Source of the DNA: DASXHZ01 sp036488085
GTDB lineage: Bacteria; Acidobacteriota; Thermoanaerobaculia; Gp7-AA8
Direction of reading: 5' to 3'
Assembly: GCA_036488085.1 (NCBI GenBank)
Contig: DASXHZ010000091.1
Location: 1-64,000 of the forward strand
DNA: 64,000 bases
Part shown: piece after piece, positions 27,630-36,626 of the stretch
Numbering within the stretch: the first letter of the stretch is position 1
How the letters are laid out: each line of letters begins with the position of its first letter
The notes under the pieces: model-generated
Told to the model about the DNA's origin: nothing
Databases searched by the model: none
Seen by the model: only the letters and a program-made list of their open reading frames with translations
Program-made: the position numbers and the translations under genes

Positions 27630-28391
27630 TTATTTGGACTGCGCGGAGACGCCCGGCTCGGCGGACCAGTAGCCGCTGCTGACGGCGCGCAGGGTCGCCG
27701 TGATGGCGCCGATCTTCGCCTCGGAACGGATGCGGACGGGGAGGTGGCGCCAGTCGTCGCTGTACCAGATGGTCATCTGGCTCTTCGCGTCCTCGCGGAA
27801 GATGCCGGCGGCGTCCATGTGCGGCTCGACGACGAGGCAATCGAACTTGCCGGCGGGCGTCGTGAGCGTCTCGGTGCGGACGACGTGCGCTTCGACGTCG
27901 CGCAACTTGCCGTCCGCGATGATCGTGAAGTGGAGGACCTGGCCGTTGGTCAGCGGGAAGCCGCGCATGTAGTAGATGAGCGAGAGCGGGTCGAAGACGA
28001 TCGGCGGGACGGTGGTGTGCTCGTCGCCGCGGCGTGTGGCGATGTGCGTCTCCGGATCGATGACGGTCGTCTCGTCCTTCCGGTTGCTGCCCTCTTTCAG
28101 CAGCTTCCGGTAGTGCAGCGTGGTGAATGTGTCGCGGGAGACGAAGGTCTCGATCTCGTCGCGCACTGTGTAGATGCGCGCGAAGCTCTTGCTCGACTTG
28201 CCGACGGACGTGAGGCGGTAGCGCGCGTCGTCCGCCGGCGCGATCGTCATACGCGCGGCGCCGCCCGAGATGCGAAGCCAGACGAGGTCGTAGTCGAGCG
28301 TCTCACCGTCGACGTAGACCTGCGTCAGCGGGTTGGCGGCACCGAGGGAGAGGAGCGCGGCGGCGATGAGAACCAGGAGTGCGCGCTTCAT
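27630..28391 (-). CDS. DUF3108 periplasmic protein
   Basis: 253 aa from ATG 28391, overlapping the waaC stop (ATGA). Signal peptide MKRALLVLIAAALLSLGAAN. The mature part is a beta-rich DUF3108 domain: YVDGETLDYDLVWLRISGGAARMTI (split), PPIVFDPLSLIYYMRG, GKFDCLVVEPHM and MTIWYSDDWRHLPVRI. DUF3108 proteins are periplasmic beta-barrel-like folds of unknown function, often near cell-envelope genes. Here it is last in an LPS heptose operon. Confidence 0.87.
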   Translation of the reverse strand: MKRALLVLIAAALLSLGAANPLTQVYVDGETLDYDLVWLRISGGAARMTIAPADDARYRLTSVGKSSKSFARIYTVRDEIETFVSRDTFTTLHYRKLLKEGSNRKDETTVIDPETHIATRRGDEHTTVPPIVFDPLSLIYYMRGFPLTNGQVLHFTIIADGKLRDVEAHVVRTETLTTPAGKFDCLVVEPHMDAAGIFREDAKSQMTIWYSDDWRHLPVRIRSEAKIGAITATLRAVSSGYWSAEPGVSAQSK

Positions 28392-29257
28392 TCGATCATC
28401 GCCAGAACGTCGTCGACCTCGATCGACTCCATTCTCTTCGTTGTCCCGTAGGTCGAAATGCAACGATGCAGTTGCGAGTAGGGCCCGTTGCGGCGCGGGT
28501 TAGTCGGGCCGTGGAGGCCGATGACCTTCGTGCCGAGGGCGTCGGCGAGGTGGAGCGGGCCGGTATCGCCGCCGATGACGAGCGAGGCGGTTTTCAGGAG
28601 CTTCGCGAGCTCGCGGAGCGAGGTTTTGGGCGTCATGCGTGCGCCGATGGCGCGGGCGCGCTCCTCTTCGCCGGGACCCCAGACGACGAGAGCGCGATCG
28701 CCGAGGCGCTGCGCGAGGGCACGGAAGCGCTCGGCGGGCCAGATCTTCTCGGGACGGCCCGCCCCGGGGAGCAGAATGACCGCTCCTCCCGAATCGAGCT
28801 CACCCGTTGCAAAAGGCGCGAAGTCGACTTCCGGCATCGTCGTGACGCCCGCAAGCTGCAGGTTCCAGTCCACGACGTGCTTGCTGGCGTCGATGTTGAC
28901 TTCCCTGGTGAGGAACCACGCTGCCGGTTTCTCCTTGATGTGCTTTTGGGCGAATCCGATGCGCTCCTTCGCGCCGGAGACCCGAGCCAGGAGGGCCGAC
29001 TTGATCAGTCCCTGAAAATCGATCGCGACGTCGAAGCCTCTGACGTTCTTTCGTGCGTCGTTTACATTCGTTAGTGACCACTTCTTCAGGGACACCGGGA
29101 TCGCTTTGACTTTCGCGACGATCTCGACCAGCTCGCGGTACGGCGTCTCCACCGCCCACGCGATGTCGTCGTACCGCTCGCGCAGCGCGACCACCGCCGG
29201 AATCGTGTGGATCACGTCGCCGAGCGCGGACAGACGAACGACCAGGAGCTTCGTCAC
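28388..29257 (-). CDS. waaC: LPS heptosyltransferase I (GT9)
   Basis: 289 aa, GT9 family. N-terminal MTKLLVVRLSALGDVIHTIPAV is the typical heptosyltransferase start; RIGFAQKH and VIGGDTGPLHLADALGTKVIGLHGPT (split) form the nucleotide-sugar site. It adds the first L-glycero-D-manno-heptose to Kdo of lipid A. The genes that make the ADP-heptose donor are upstream. Some WaaF or GT9 members look alike, but length and context fit WaaC. Overlaps rfaE2 by ATGA. Confidence 0.9.
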   Translation of the reverse strand: MTKLLVVRLSALGDVIHTIPAVVALRERYDDIAWAVETPYRELVEIVAKVKAIPVSLKKWSLTNVNDARKNVRGFDVAIDFQGLIKSALLARVSGAKERIGFAQKHIKEKPAAWFLTREVNIDASKHVVDWNLQLAGVTTMPEVDFAPFATGELDSGGAVILLPGAGRPEKIWPAERFRALAQRLGDRALVVWGPGEEERARAIGARMTPKTSLRELAKLLKTASLVIGGDTGPLHLADALGTKVIGLHGPTNPRRNGPYSQLHRCISTYGTTKRMESIEVDDVLAMIE

Positions 29258-29736
29258 TGCTTGCGCAGCCGCCCGAGGATGTCGGTCGTCGAGTGGTCCT
29301 TCGGATCGCCGACGATTGCGACCCGCCCGCCGTACGCTCTAACGGCCTCGCGCTCGGGGACGGAGTCCGGCGTGTAGTCGGTCCCCTTGCAATGCACGTC
29401 AGGCTTCAGCGCCTCGATCAGCTTTACCGGCGACGTGTCGTGAAAGACCGTGACGTACCCGACCCCGCGAATCGCCGCCACGATCTCCGCCCGCTCTTTC
29501 TCATCCGCCAACGGCCGCCCTTCGCCCTTGAGCGCCCGCGTCGAGTCGTCCCCGTTCACCCCGACCACCAGCACGTCCGCCTCTCCCGCCGCCGCCTGCA
29601 GATACCGCACATGCCCCACATGCAGCAGATCAAAGATCCCATTCGCAAACGCAATCGACTTCCCGTTCCCGCGCTCGCGCTGGATGGCGGCAAGGAGTTC
29701 CTCTCCCGCCAAGACCGGCGCGTTCAACGCCGCCAC
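29254..29736 (-). CDS. rfaE2: D-glycero-beta-D-manno-heptose 1-phosphate adenylyltransferase
   Basis: 160 aa. The nucleotidyltransferase motif FANGIFDLLHVGHVRYLQ carries HxGH, followed by GVNGDDSTRALKGEGRPL, CKGTDY and DHSTTDIL. It transfers AMP to heptose 1-phosphate, the last phosphate step before epimerisation to ADP-L-heptose. In many bacteria this is the C-terminal domain of HldE; here it is a stand-alone gene, split from the kinase gene rfaE1 by a GC-rich inverted repeat. Confidence 0.93.
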   Translation of the reverse strand: MAALNAPVLAGEELLAAIQRERGNGKSIAFANGIFDLLHVGHVRYLQAAAGEADVLVVGVNGDDSTRALKGEGRPLADEKERAEIVAAIRGVGYVTVFHDTSPVKLIEALKPDVHCKGTDYTPDSVPEREAVRAYGGRVAIVGDPKDHSTTDILGRLRKQ

Positions 29737-29750
29737 CAGATTCTGACTCG

Positions 29751-29830
29751 GAGGGTCGGACGCCCTCGTCCGCCCGGCCGCGCGTCTGCGCGGCTATCGC
29801 CGCGCGGGCGGACGAGAGCGTCCGCCCCTC
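29751..29830. repeat. Long GC-rich inverted repeat between rfaE2 and rfaE1
   Basis: Left arm 29751-29780 (GGAGGGTCGGACGCCCTCGT and on) matches right arm 29801-29830 (GCGGGCGGACGAGAGCGTCC then GCCCCTCC), with a short GC-rich inner hairpin in between. It separates two genes that are a fused hldE in other bacteria. Confidence 0.8.
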
Positions 29831-29850
29831 CAGGGAAAAAACGCGGCGCG

Positions 29851-30858
29851 TTACTCATGCAGCTCTTCGTCGCGCTCGATGGCGTAGCGAAGCTCGTCGT
29901 TCGACACGGTGGCGGTGCCCATCTTCATGACGACGATTCCGCCGCCGTAGTTCGCGAGTTTCGCGGCCTCGGCGTACGACGCTCCGGCCGCAAGGGCGAG
30001 GGTGAAGGTGGCGATGACGGTGTCGCCGGCGCCGGTCACGTCCGAGACCTGGTCGGTGCCCCACACCGGCAGCAGGACGGGCTCGGCGCTGTCTTTTTCG
30101 AACAGCGCCATGCCGCGGCTGCCGCGCGTGATCAGCAACGCCTCGGAGCCGAGGGTGCGGCGCAGCTTGTCGCCGACTTCGATCAGGTTCTCGTCGACGA
30201 GGTCCATCCCCGCTGCACGCGCTGCTTCGTCTTCGTTCGGCGTCGCGGCGGTGACGTGCGGGTACTCGAGGATCGAGTACCGCGAGTCGAGCGTGACGGG
30301 CTTCCGGCGCGCCGTCGCCGTCAGCTCCGCGGCGATCGCAGGCGTCACGATCCCGTAGCCGTAGTCGCTGATGAGCGCCGCGTCCGAGCGCGTCATCTCA
30401 TTGCGCAACAGGGCCGCGAACCGCTGGGCCTCGTCATCGTGCGCCTCGAACTGATCCTCGATGTCGTAGCGGACGATCTGCTGCCGGGCCGCGTGCGGGA
30501 ACCCGCCGAGGATGCGGACCTTCGTCGGCGTGCGATAGCGGGCGACGGGAACGATTCCGCTGCAGTCGACGCCGCGCGAGGAGAGCGACTGCAGCAGCGC
30601 CGCGCCGGCGGCGTCCTCGCCGACCACCGACACCGGCTTCGGGACGCCGCCGAGCGAGAGGATGTTGTTGATCGCGTTGCCGCCGCCGCCGAGGAGGATG
30701 TCCTCGCGGTACTGGCGAAGGATTAGCACCGGCGCCTCGCGCGAGATCCGTTTCGGCGTCCCGTAGATGAAGTGGTCCGCTACGATGTCGCCGTAGACGA
30801 CGACCCGCTTCCCGCGCATCTGGCCGGTGAGTTGGAGCAGTCGGCTGCGAGCGAACAC
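29851..30858 (-). CDS. rfaE1: D-glycero-beta-D-manno-heptose-7-phosphate kinase
   Basis: About 335 aa, PfkB/ribokinase fold. VVYGDIVADHFIYG near the start, GGGGNAINNILSLGG, SDYGYGIVTP and VSDVTGAGDTVIATFTLAL carry the substrate and ATP sites; GAGD is the anion hole with the catalytic Asp. It phosphorylates heptose 7-phosphate at C1. The start is uncertain: GTG 30858 gives a natural helix before the first strand; TTG 30879 and ATG 30819 are alternatives. Divergent DUF5522 starts 14 bp away. Confidence 0.9.
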   Translation of the reverse strand: MFARSRLLQLTGQMRGKRVVVYGDIVADHFIYGTPKRISREAPVLILRQYREDILLGGGGNAINNILSLGGVPKPVSVVGEDAAGAALLQSLSSRGVDCSGIVPVARYRTPTKVRILGGFPHAARQQIVRYDIEDQFEAHDDEAQRFAALLRNEMTRSDAALISDYGYGIVTPAIAAELTATARRKPVTLDSRYSILEYPHVTAATPNEDEAARAAGMDLVDENLIEVGDKLRRTLGSEALLITRGSRGMALFEKDSAEPVLLPVWGTDQVSDVTGAGDTVIATFTLALAAGASYAEAAKLANYGGGIVVMKMGTATVSNDELRYAIERDEELHE

Positions 30859-30871
30859 TGCAACGAAGAAT

Positions 30872-31060
30872 ATGGGCAAACTGATCGAAGGAGAAGACTT
30901 CTACTTCGAGGGACCGTACATGGTCTTCACCGAGAAGTTCTTGCGCGAGCGCGGCTACTGCTGCGAGTCGGGGTGCAGGCACTGCCCGTACGGATTCCGT
31001 CGCGGTCAGCGGTCGGACGCGCCGGCCGACGTCTCGAGCGACGACAACTCCGCCTGCTGA
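30872..31060 (+). CDS. DUF5522 family small cysteine-rich protein
   Basis: 62 aa from ATG 30872 (MGKLIEGEDFYFEGPYMVFT), with a GAAGAA-type site before it. The core FTEKFLRERGYCCESGCRHCPYGF has four cysteines (CC-x3-C-x2-C) that probably bind a metal. DUF5522 proteins are about 50-60 aa; the last 20 residues here are a poorly conserved polar tail that overlaps cheW on the other strand. Function unknown. Confidence 0.85.
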   Translation: MGKLIEGEDFYFEGPYMVFTEKFLRERGYCCESGCRHCPYGFRRGQRSDAPADVSSDDNSAC

Positions 31061-31509
31061 AGCTCGACCTTCTCGTCCGCCGTCAGCACGTTCTCGAGAT
31101 CGATCAGCAGATACACCTCGTCGCCGTGCGAGATCACCGCGATCAGCAGCTCGCCGCGGATGCCGCGCACGAGCGGGGGCGGCGGGAGGAGCGCCTCGGA
31201 GGAGACATTCACGATCCGCCGCACCTCGTCAACCTTCAGCCCGATCGTCCCCGCCGTCGAGTGCGTGATCAGCACCAGCGGCTCCTCGGCGCGCGCCTTC
31301 GAGCGCGGGTAAAGGCGGTCGCGCAGGTCGATGATCGGGATCACCTCGTTGCGCAGGACGATGATCCCTTCCACGAACGACGGCGCGGTCGGCACGCTCG
31401 TTGAGCCGCTGTACGGGATGATCTGCCGCACCGCCATGATGTCGAGCACGAACGTCTCGGGGCCGATGCGGAAGGTGATGAGGCGGAGCTGTTGCGCGCC
31501 GTCGCTCAC
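31006..31509 (-). CDS. cheW: CheW chemotaxis coupling protein
   Basis: 167 aa, CheW fold: LITFRIGPETFVLDIMAVRQII, APSFVEGIIVLRNEVIPIIDLRDRL, and GLKVDEVRRIVNV match family strands. CheW links chemoreceptors to the kinase CheA. It overlaps the chemoreceptor gene by 4 bp (ATGA), so the two are translated together. The C-terminal 20 residues are a polar tail. Confidence 0.92.
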   Translation of the reverse strand: MSDGAQQLRLITFRIGPETFVLDIMAVRQIIPYSGSTSVPTAPSFVEGIIVLRNEVIPIIDLRDRLYPRSKARAEEPLVLITHSTAGTIGLKVDEVRRIVNVSSEALLPPPPLVRGIRGELLIAVISHGDEVYLLIDLENVLTADEKVELQQAELSSLETSAGASDR

Positions 31510-33587
31510 GCGCGCACCCGGAACTTGCGCACCTCTTCGTCGAGGCTGCGGATCGCGTCGTTCAGGAGGCCGACCGAGTCGCCCATCTCCGAGGCCGAGC
31601 TCCGGTTGTTGTCGGCGATGGCGCGGACCTGCTCCATCGTCGCCACGATCCGCTCGCTCTCCTGCGACTGGCTCGCCGCGACCTGGAAGATCTCGTGGAT
31701 CATGTCGATCATCCGCTCGGCGGCGGCGGAGATCATGCCGCTGCCGGTGCGCTGCTCGATCATCGCCTGGCGGACGTACTTCGTCACCTCGCGCATCGAC
31801 TCGACCGCTTTCATGATGTGGTCCGAGCCCTGCGCCTGCTGCCGCGTCGCGGAGTTGATCTGCCCCGCCATCGACTGCAGCCGGTCGACCGCGCGCGTCA
31901 CGTTCTCGCTCCCCGCCGTCTGCTCGCGCGTCGCGTTTGCGATCTCTTTTCCCATCTCCGACGCCTTCGAGGTGGAGTCGAGAATGTTGTTCAGCGCCCG
32001 CCCCGCTTCGTGCGAGAGCGATACGCCGGCTTCCACCAGCCGCGAACCGACGGACATCGCCTGCAGCGCGTTCGCGACTTCGTCCTGCACTGCGCGAATG
32101 AGGTTCGCGATGTCGCGCGTCGACGACGCGGTCCGCTCCGACAGCTCGCGAATCTCCGCGGCGACGACCGAGAATCCTTTGCCGTACTCGCCCGCCTGCG
32201 CCGCGAGGATCGCAGCATTCAAAGCGAGAAGGTTCGTCTGCTCCGCGACGTCTTCAATGACGTTCAGGATCTTGCCGATCGCGGTCGAGCGCTCGCCGAG
32301 CCTCGACACCACCGTGTTCGCCTCGACGACCGATTTGCGGACCTGCTCCATCCCTTCGATCGTCTCGCGGACCGCCTTCATCCCGCTCTCCGCCGCCTCG
32401 GCGACCGTGAGCGCCAGGTTGTACGACCGCGCCGCGTTCCCCTCAACCTGCCCGATCGACGCCGACATCTCGACCATCGACGACGAGGTGTCGGTCACGA
32501 AGTTCGTCAGATAAACGACGTTCTGATCCACCTCGGAAATGGACGACACCATCTGCGAGGTCGCCGACGCCGTCTCCTCGACCGAGGTCCAGAGCGTGTC
32601 GGTGTGGCGGCTGACCTCCTCCATCGACGCCACCATCTCCAGCATTGAAGATGACGTCTCCTCCGACGACGCGGAGAGAGCCTCGACGTTGTCGGTGATC
32701 TTCCGGACGCCGCCGTTGAGGTGATCGATCGACGAGTACATGTCGCCGATGATCGAGCGCTGCTCGTCGACGCGTTCCATGACGGTGCGCGAGCGCGAGC
32801 TGACCGAGTCGACGACTCCTTTGAGCTTCTGCTGCGCCGTCGCCACGCTCTTGACTGTCCGTTCCAGGTTCGCCGCCATGGAGTTGAACGAGTCGCCGAG
32901 CGATCCGATCTCGTCCTTGGTCGTCACATGCGTCCGATGCGTCAGGTCGCCCTGTGCGATCCGCTGCGCCGAGTCGGAAAGGTCGAGGATCGGCTTCACG
33001 AGGGAGCTCGATGCGACCACCGCGAGCGCCACCGCGATGACGATCGCGATGATCATGACGAGCACGTTGGTCGTCCACATCGAGCGCGACACTTCATCCG
33101 AGCGCCGCTCGTTGACGAGGAGCCGGAACCATCCGCGCGGATGCAGGTTGTCCGAGGAGCCCTCGAAGAACGGAACGATGAAGAGGTGAAGCCGCTGCTT
33201 CACGACCATCAGCTCGATCTGCTGCCGCTTCACGCCGAGCTGCTGCGCGTTGACCTCGGCCGGCGGCTGCGGGCCGCTGTGCGCCATCACCCGGCCGTCG
33301 GCGGCGACGAAGTCGGCGTACTGCACCGACGGGTTCTTCGAGAGGTCGTCGGTGATCTTCTGGAGGTAGCTGTCGAGCGCCGCGCTGACGTACGAGCCGC
33401 CCGTCGACTGCACCGTGTCGGCGATCGCGCTCGCCTGTTCCAGCGTGAGCGAACGGATCGTTCCACGCAGCCGGTAGTGATCGATCCCGACGATGATCAG
33501 CGCCGAGACGAGCGTCAGCAGCGCGAACGCGACGACGAACTTCGACCGGATCCCGAAGCGCGTCTCCACCACGTTTTCCAAAGCCAT
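31506..33587 (-). CDS. Methyl-accepting chemotaxis protein
   Basis: 693 aa from ATG 33587 (MALENVVETRFGIRSK). Transmembrane segments at about 15-38 and 170-195 flank a periplasmic sensor of about 130 aa. HAMP follows (about 197-250). Then the long coiled-coil signalling domain with the hairpin tip EDVAEQTNLLALNAAILAAQAGEYGKGFSVVAAEIRELSERT (split). It carries typical Gln/Glu methylation sites. It clusters with cheW; no cheA or cheY is in the window. The ligand is unknown. It may serve twitching motility control, given nearby pil genes. Confidence 0.93.
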   Translation of the reverse strand: MALENVVETRFGIRSKFVVAFALLTLVSALIIVGIDHYRLRGTIRSLTLEQASAIADTVQSTGGSYVSAALDSYLQKITDDLSKNPSVQYADFVAADGRVMAHSGPQPPAEVNAQQLGVKRQQIELMVVKQRLHLFIVPFFEGSSDNLHPRGWFRLLVNERRSDEVSRSMWTTNVLVMIIAIVIAVALAVVASSSLVKPILDLSDSAQRIAQGDLTHRTHVTTKDEIGSLGDSFNSMAANLERTVKSVATAQQKLKGVVDSVSSRSRTVMERVDEQRSIIGDMYSSIDHLNGGVRKITDNVEALSASSEETSSSMLEMVASMEEVSRHTDTLWTSVEETASATSQMVSSISEVDQNVVYLTNFVTDTSSSMVEMSASIGQVEGNAARSYNLALTVAEAAESGMKAVRETIEGMEQVRKSVVEANTVVSRLGERSTAIGKILNVIEDVAEQTNLLALNAAILAAQAGEYGKGFSVVAAEIRELSERTASSTRDIANLIRAVQDEVANALQAMSVGSRLVEAGVSLSHEAGRALNNILDSTSKASEMGKEIANATREQTAGSENVTRAVDRLQSMAGQINSATRQQAQGSDHIMKAVESMREVTKYVRQAMIEQRTGSGMISAAAERMIDMIHEIFQVAASQSQESERIVATMEQVRAIADNNRSSASEMGDSVGLLNDAIRSLDEEVRKFRVRA

Positions 33588-33633
33588 AGGACCGCGGGGA
33601 GTGTAGCTCACGACGTGTATCATCAACACACAC

Positions 33634-34266
33634 ATGCCCCTGATTCGTTGTCCGAAATGCGGACAGGCGTACGACGTCCCGGGCGCCGTCGCGGTTCACC
33701 TTCCCAACTCCATCGCAACCTGTCACTGCGGCGAATGGCTCGCCGGAAGCAAGGCGGCGGTGCTCGCGCGCATGCTCGATCCGACCAAGATTCGCGAGGT
33801 CGATCTGCAGCCGTACCGCGTTTCGGAGGACGGCGAGCCGCAGCCCGCCGCCGCGCCGGCAGCGCCGGCTCCCCTGTCCAGCGAGACGACCCACGAACGC
33901 GATGCCCCCATCGCCGGCGAGCACCAGGTCTTCGAGACGATCAGCGCGCTCGAGCTCGAGGAGCAGGAGGCGAAGCGCACGGTCCTCGTCTGCATCGACG
34001 GTGCGCTGAAAGGGCAAGAGTTCGAGCTCCCGCCGAGCGGCCTCGTGGTCGGCCGCGAAGGCCACGTCCGCGTCCCCGATGAGTACCTCTCCCGCCGCCA
34101 CTTCGAAGTCCTCACCGACCCAGAGGGCGTCATCCGCGTCCGCGACCTCGGCAGCCGGAATGGCACGTTCCTCAACACGATGCCGGCGCGCGATACGAAG
34201 GTGCAGCCGGGCGACGTCATCCATGCGGGCGTGAACCGGTTCCGGATCGAGCAGCGGGCGCTCTGA
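33634..34266 (+). CDS. Zinc-ribbon and FHA domain protein
   Basis: 210 aa. N-terminal CPKCGQAYDVPG and CHCGEW form a four-cysteine zinc ribbon (about residues 5-35). A Pro/Ala-rich linker follows. The C-terminal FHA domain (about 115-205) has GLVVGREG, SRRHFEVL and DLGSRNGTFLN, the phosphothreonine-binding residues. It probably reads Ser/Thr kinase signals; no kinase is in the window. Divergent from the chemoreceptor and followed by a diguanylate cyclase. Confidence 0.92.
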   Translation: MPLIRCPKCGQAYDVPGAVAVHLPNSIATCHCGEWLAGSKAAVLARMLDPTKIREVDLQPYRVSEDGEPQPAAAPAAPAPLSSETTHERDAPIAGEHQVFETISALELEEQEAKRTVLVCIDGALKGQEFELPPSGLVVGREGHVRVPDEYLSRRHFEVLTDPEGVIRVRDLGSRNGTFLNTMPARDTKVQPGDVIHAGVNRFRIEQRAL

Positions 34267-34341
34267 TTCCGAAACCGCTCGTTGTTCGAAACGCAACAAC
34301 TCCATATACTCACGCCTCCAAATCCCCGGAGGTCTAAATCG

Positions 34342-35208
34342 ATGAGTACCGTCGAAACCGCGACAGCGCGCATCATTGCGCCGCTTTCGGTCTTGCTTCA
34401 GAAGCCGCTCGCCCTGGTCGACGGACAGTCGCCGGAAGCGAGCCATTCATTCGCAATCAGGTTCAGCGTCCCGCGGCTCTGCATCGTCGCCGCCGACGGC
34501 TCGCCGTTCGCCGACACCGAGCGGCGGCTGCTCAACGAGATCTTCGAGGTCATCCGCATCGCGCAGGAGAACGAGGACAAGTATCGCGAGCTCGAGGAGC
34601 GGATGATCAGCCTCCAGCGCGAGAACCTCGACCTCACCGTGAAGAACCGCACCCTGAATGAGGTCTCCTCGCGCGACACGCTGACGGGCCTCTACAACCG
34701 CTGGTACGTCATCGAGAAGATCGACTCCGAGATCAATCGAGCGCTCCGCCACGGCTCCCCGATGGCGCTGCTGATGCTCGACATCGACCACTTCAAGAGC
34801 GTCAACGATACGTACGGCCACACCGTCGGCGACCAGGTGCTGCAGCTCGTCGGCAAGACGCTGAAGGACAGTTGCCGCGTGTACGACGTCCCCGGCCGCT
34901 ACGGCGGGGAGGAGTTCTGCGTGGTGCTGCCCGAGACGCGCGCCGGCAACACGACCGTCGTCGCCGAGCGCATCCGCCAGCGCCTCATGACCACGCCGAT
35001 GATCGTCGGCGACGAAGCGCTCAGCGTGACCGCCTCCTTCGGGATCGCCGGCATCGACTGCACCCCCGACGAAGGCATCCTCAGCCCCGCCGCCCTAATC
35101 GACCGCGCCGACCGCGCGCTGTACTCCGCTAAGCACAACGGCCGGAACCGGGTGGAACTGTGGGAAGGCGCGATCATCGGCCACGCCGACGAAGGCGTAA
35201 GCCACTAA
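34342..35208 (+). CDS. GGDEF diguanylate cyclase
   Basis: 288 aa, ATG at 34342 with CGGAGG ten bases before. Residues about 1-110 include a coiled coil (ENEDKYRELEERMISLQREN). The GGDEF domain (about 115-275) has the active site GRYGGEEFCVVL, DIDHFKSVNDTYGHTVGDQVL and DRADRALYSAKHNGRN. GGEEF is active; an RxxD inhibitory site is not obvious. It makes c-di-GMP. No membrane segment or sensor domain, so dimerisation by the coiled coil is likely its control. Part of its 3' end is duplicated at 36704. Confidence 0.93.
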   Translation: MSTVETATARIIAPLSVLLQKPLALVDGQSPEASHSFAIRFSVPRLCIVAADGSPFADTERRLLNEIFEVIRIAQENEDKYRELEERMISLQRENLDLTVKNRTLNEVSSRDTLTGLYNRWYVIEKIDSEINRALRHGSPMALLMLDIDHFKSVNDTYGHTVGDQVLQLVGKTLKDSCRVYDVPGRYGGEEFCVVLPETRAGNTTVVAERIRQRLMTTPMIVGDEALSVTASFGIAGIDCTPDEGILSPAALIDRADRALYSAKHNGRNRVELWEGAIIGHADEGVSH

Positions 35209-35226
35209 GGGCACGTCGCGCGGTGG

Positions 35227-35281
35227 GGTGCTTCTTGGCCCTCTCGCACCGGGAGAGGGTGCCGCGAAGCGGCGGGTGAGG
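35227..35281. repeat. GC-rich repeat after the cyclase gene
   Basis: Short inverted blocks CTCTCGCACCGGGAGAG and GCGAAGCGGCGGGTGAG. The type (ctctcnnnccgggagagg) is a frequent bacterial intergenic hairpin. It lies between the cyclase stop and the convergent PhnB end. Confidence 0.6.
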
Positions 35282-35306
35282 CGTGCCATGACGCTAAGCC
35301 CGAACG

Positions 35307-35783
35307 CTATCCCCGTCTCGCCGCCTCGATCGTCGCGACGTCGATCTTCCTCATCGTCATCATCGCCCCGAACGCCCGCTTCGCCTCGTCGCCGCCGGCC
35401 GCGAGCGCGTCGGTCAACGTGCGCGGAGTGATCTGCCAGGAGATGCCCCACTTGTCCTTGCACCACCCGCACTCGCTTTCCTGGCCGCCGTTGCCGACGA
35501 TCGCGTTCCAGTAGCGGTCCGTCTCGTCCTGATCATCAGTCGCGATCTGAAACGAGAACGCCTCGCTGTGGTGGAACGTCGGACCGCCATTCAGGCCGAG
35601 GCACGGAATGCCGAGGACCGTGAAGTCGACGGTCAGCACCTGGCCCTTCTTCCCACCCGGGTAGTCGTCGGGCGCCTTGTGAACGGCTTTGACTTCGCTG
35701 TTCGGGAACGTCGCGGCATAGAACCGCGCCGCCGCCTCCACATCGTTGTCGAACCAGAGACAGATCGTATTCTTCGGCTGCAT
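35307..35783 (-). CDS. PhnB/VOC-like protein
   Basis: 158 aa. The first half CLWFDNDVEAAARFYAATFPNSEV, GGPTFHHSEAFSFQIA and WGISWQITPRTLTDALAAGG are typical of the PhnB-like VOC family (sometimes annotated as 3-demethylubiquinone methyltransferase, though they lack a methyltransferase fold). They form dimers with metal sites and act in unknown stress or resistance roles. Its C-terminal half was duplicated at 36758-36913. A run-on amidohydrolase remnant reads into its start. Confidence 0.88.
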   Translation of the reverse strand: MQPKNTICLWFDNDVEAAARFYAATFPNSEVKAVHKAPDDYPGGKKGQVLTVDFTVLGIPCLGLNGGPTFHHSEAFSFQIATDDQDETDRYWNAIVGNGGQESECGWCKDKWGISWQITPRTLTDALAAGGDEAKRAFGAMMTMRKIDVATIEAARRG

Positions 35784-35789
35784 GGTGTC

Positions 35790-36402
35790 CGCACCCTATC
35801 AAAAGTACGGGGGCAACGTTCGAGGCTATCGTCCGCATCTCGTCATCGGTCAACGGCACCGTCGTGCGGAACGTAAGCCACTCCTGCCGCGCGTAGGGCG
35901 GTCCGAGGTCGCTGCCGTAGAGGACGCGTTTGACGCCGACCTGTCGGATCCGCGCGGCGAAGCGCTTCAGCTCGGCCTCCGGTTGCTCGTCGGCGACCGT
36001 GGCGGCGTCGAAGTAGACGTTCTTCATGCGCGGGTCGCCTTTCTGGATCGCGTCGGCGAACACGCCGAGGGCGGAGTCGGTGTACCCAGGGCCGCCGCCG
36101 CCGGCGAAGTGCGCGATCTGCACGACGATGTCCGGCGCCTCGGGGAGCAGTTGGTCGAGAAACACCTGCGAGTGCTCGGCCCCGTAGCTGGGGTCGCTCG
36201 TCCAGAGGTGCGCCACGATCGGCATCCGCAGCCGGTTCGCGGCGCGGAAGAACTCCTTCATCGTCGCCACGTGCTGCGGGTTCTTCCTGGAGCGCCTTCT
36301 TGTCGTTCCAGCGAGTGGCACGGTCGGCCAGCAAGCAGGCCGCGGCGGAAAAAAGGGATGCGAGAACCGCGAGCGCGCGGTCATGCGCACCTGATACGAC
36401 AA
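35790..36402 (-). pseudogene. Amidohydrolase remnant, frameshifted
   Basis: The frame from 36402 reads HVATMKEFFRAANRLRMPIV, IVVQIAHFAGGGG, VYFDAATVADE and LYGSDLGPPYAR, a TIM-barrel amidohydrolase C-terminal half with typical His and Asp ligands, ending with RTIASNVAPVLL. There is no stop there; the frame runs on into the PhnB gene. A signal peptide (ALAVLASLFSAAACLLA) lies in another frame at about 36310-36385, so the gene had a leader and lost frame. The N-terminal catalytic half is missing. A sequencing error could explain the frame but not the missing part. Confidence 0.7.
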
Positions 36403-36425
36403 GTTTGTAGGGGCTTCTCGGCGCC

Positions 36426-36626
36426 CTATGTGACGGAACGCTCGCGAAGAAACGGCACAGTTCCGACGGCGGCATATCCAGAGTCGGCGACGCCGAGGAG
36501 GAGTGAGAGCGTCGGATTGCCCGCGCCGCCCTCGATCCCCGTGGATACCGGCCAGTTCGCGACGACGCGGGCGACAACTTCCTGACGATCGGCAGGACGG
36601 TAAACGTTGCCTACTCTGTCCCGCAA
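36426..36626 (-). other. Unidentified open frame, probably a gene fragment
   Basis: 66 codons, ending SLLLGVADSGYAAVGTVPFL and starting VGNVYRPADRQEVVARVVAN. It reads like real protein (balanced composition, no repeats), but I do not recognise it and no start signal is clear. Its 5' end runs into the transposon right end at 36613-36683, so it may be part of an older element. Confidence that it is expressed is low. Confidence 0.35.
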
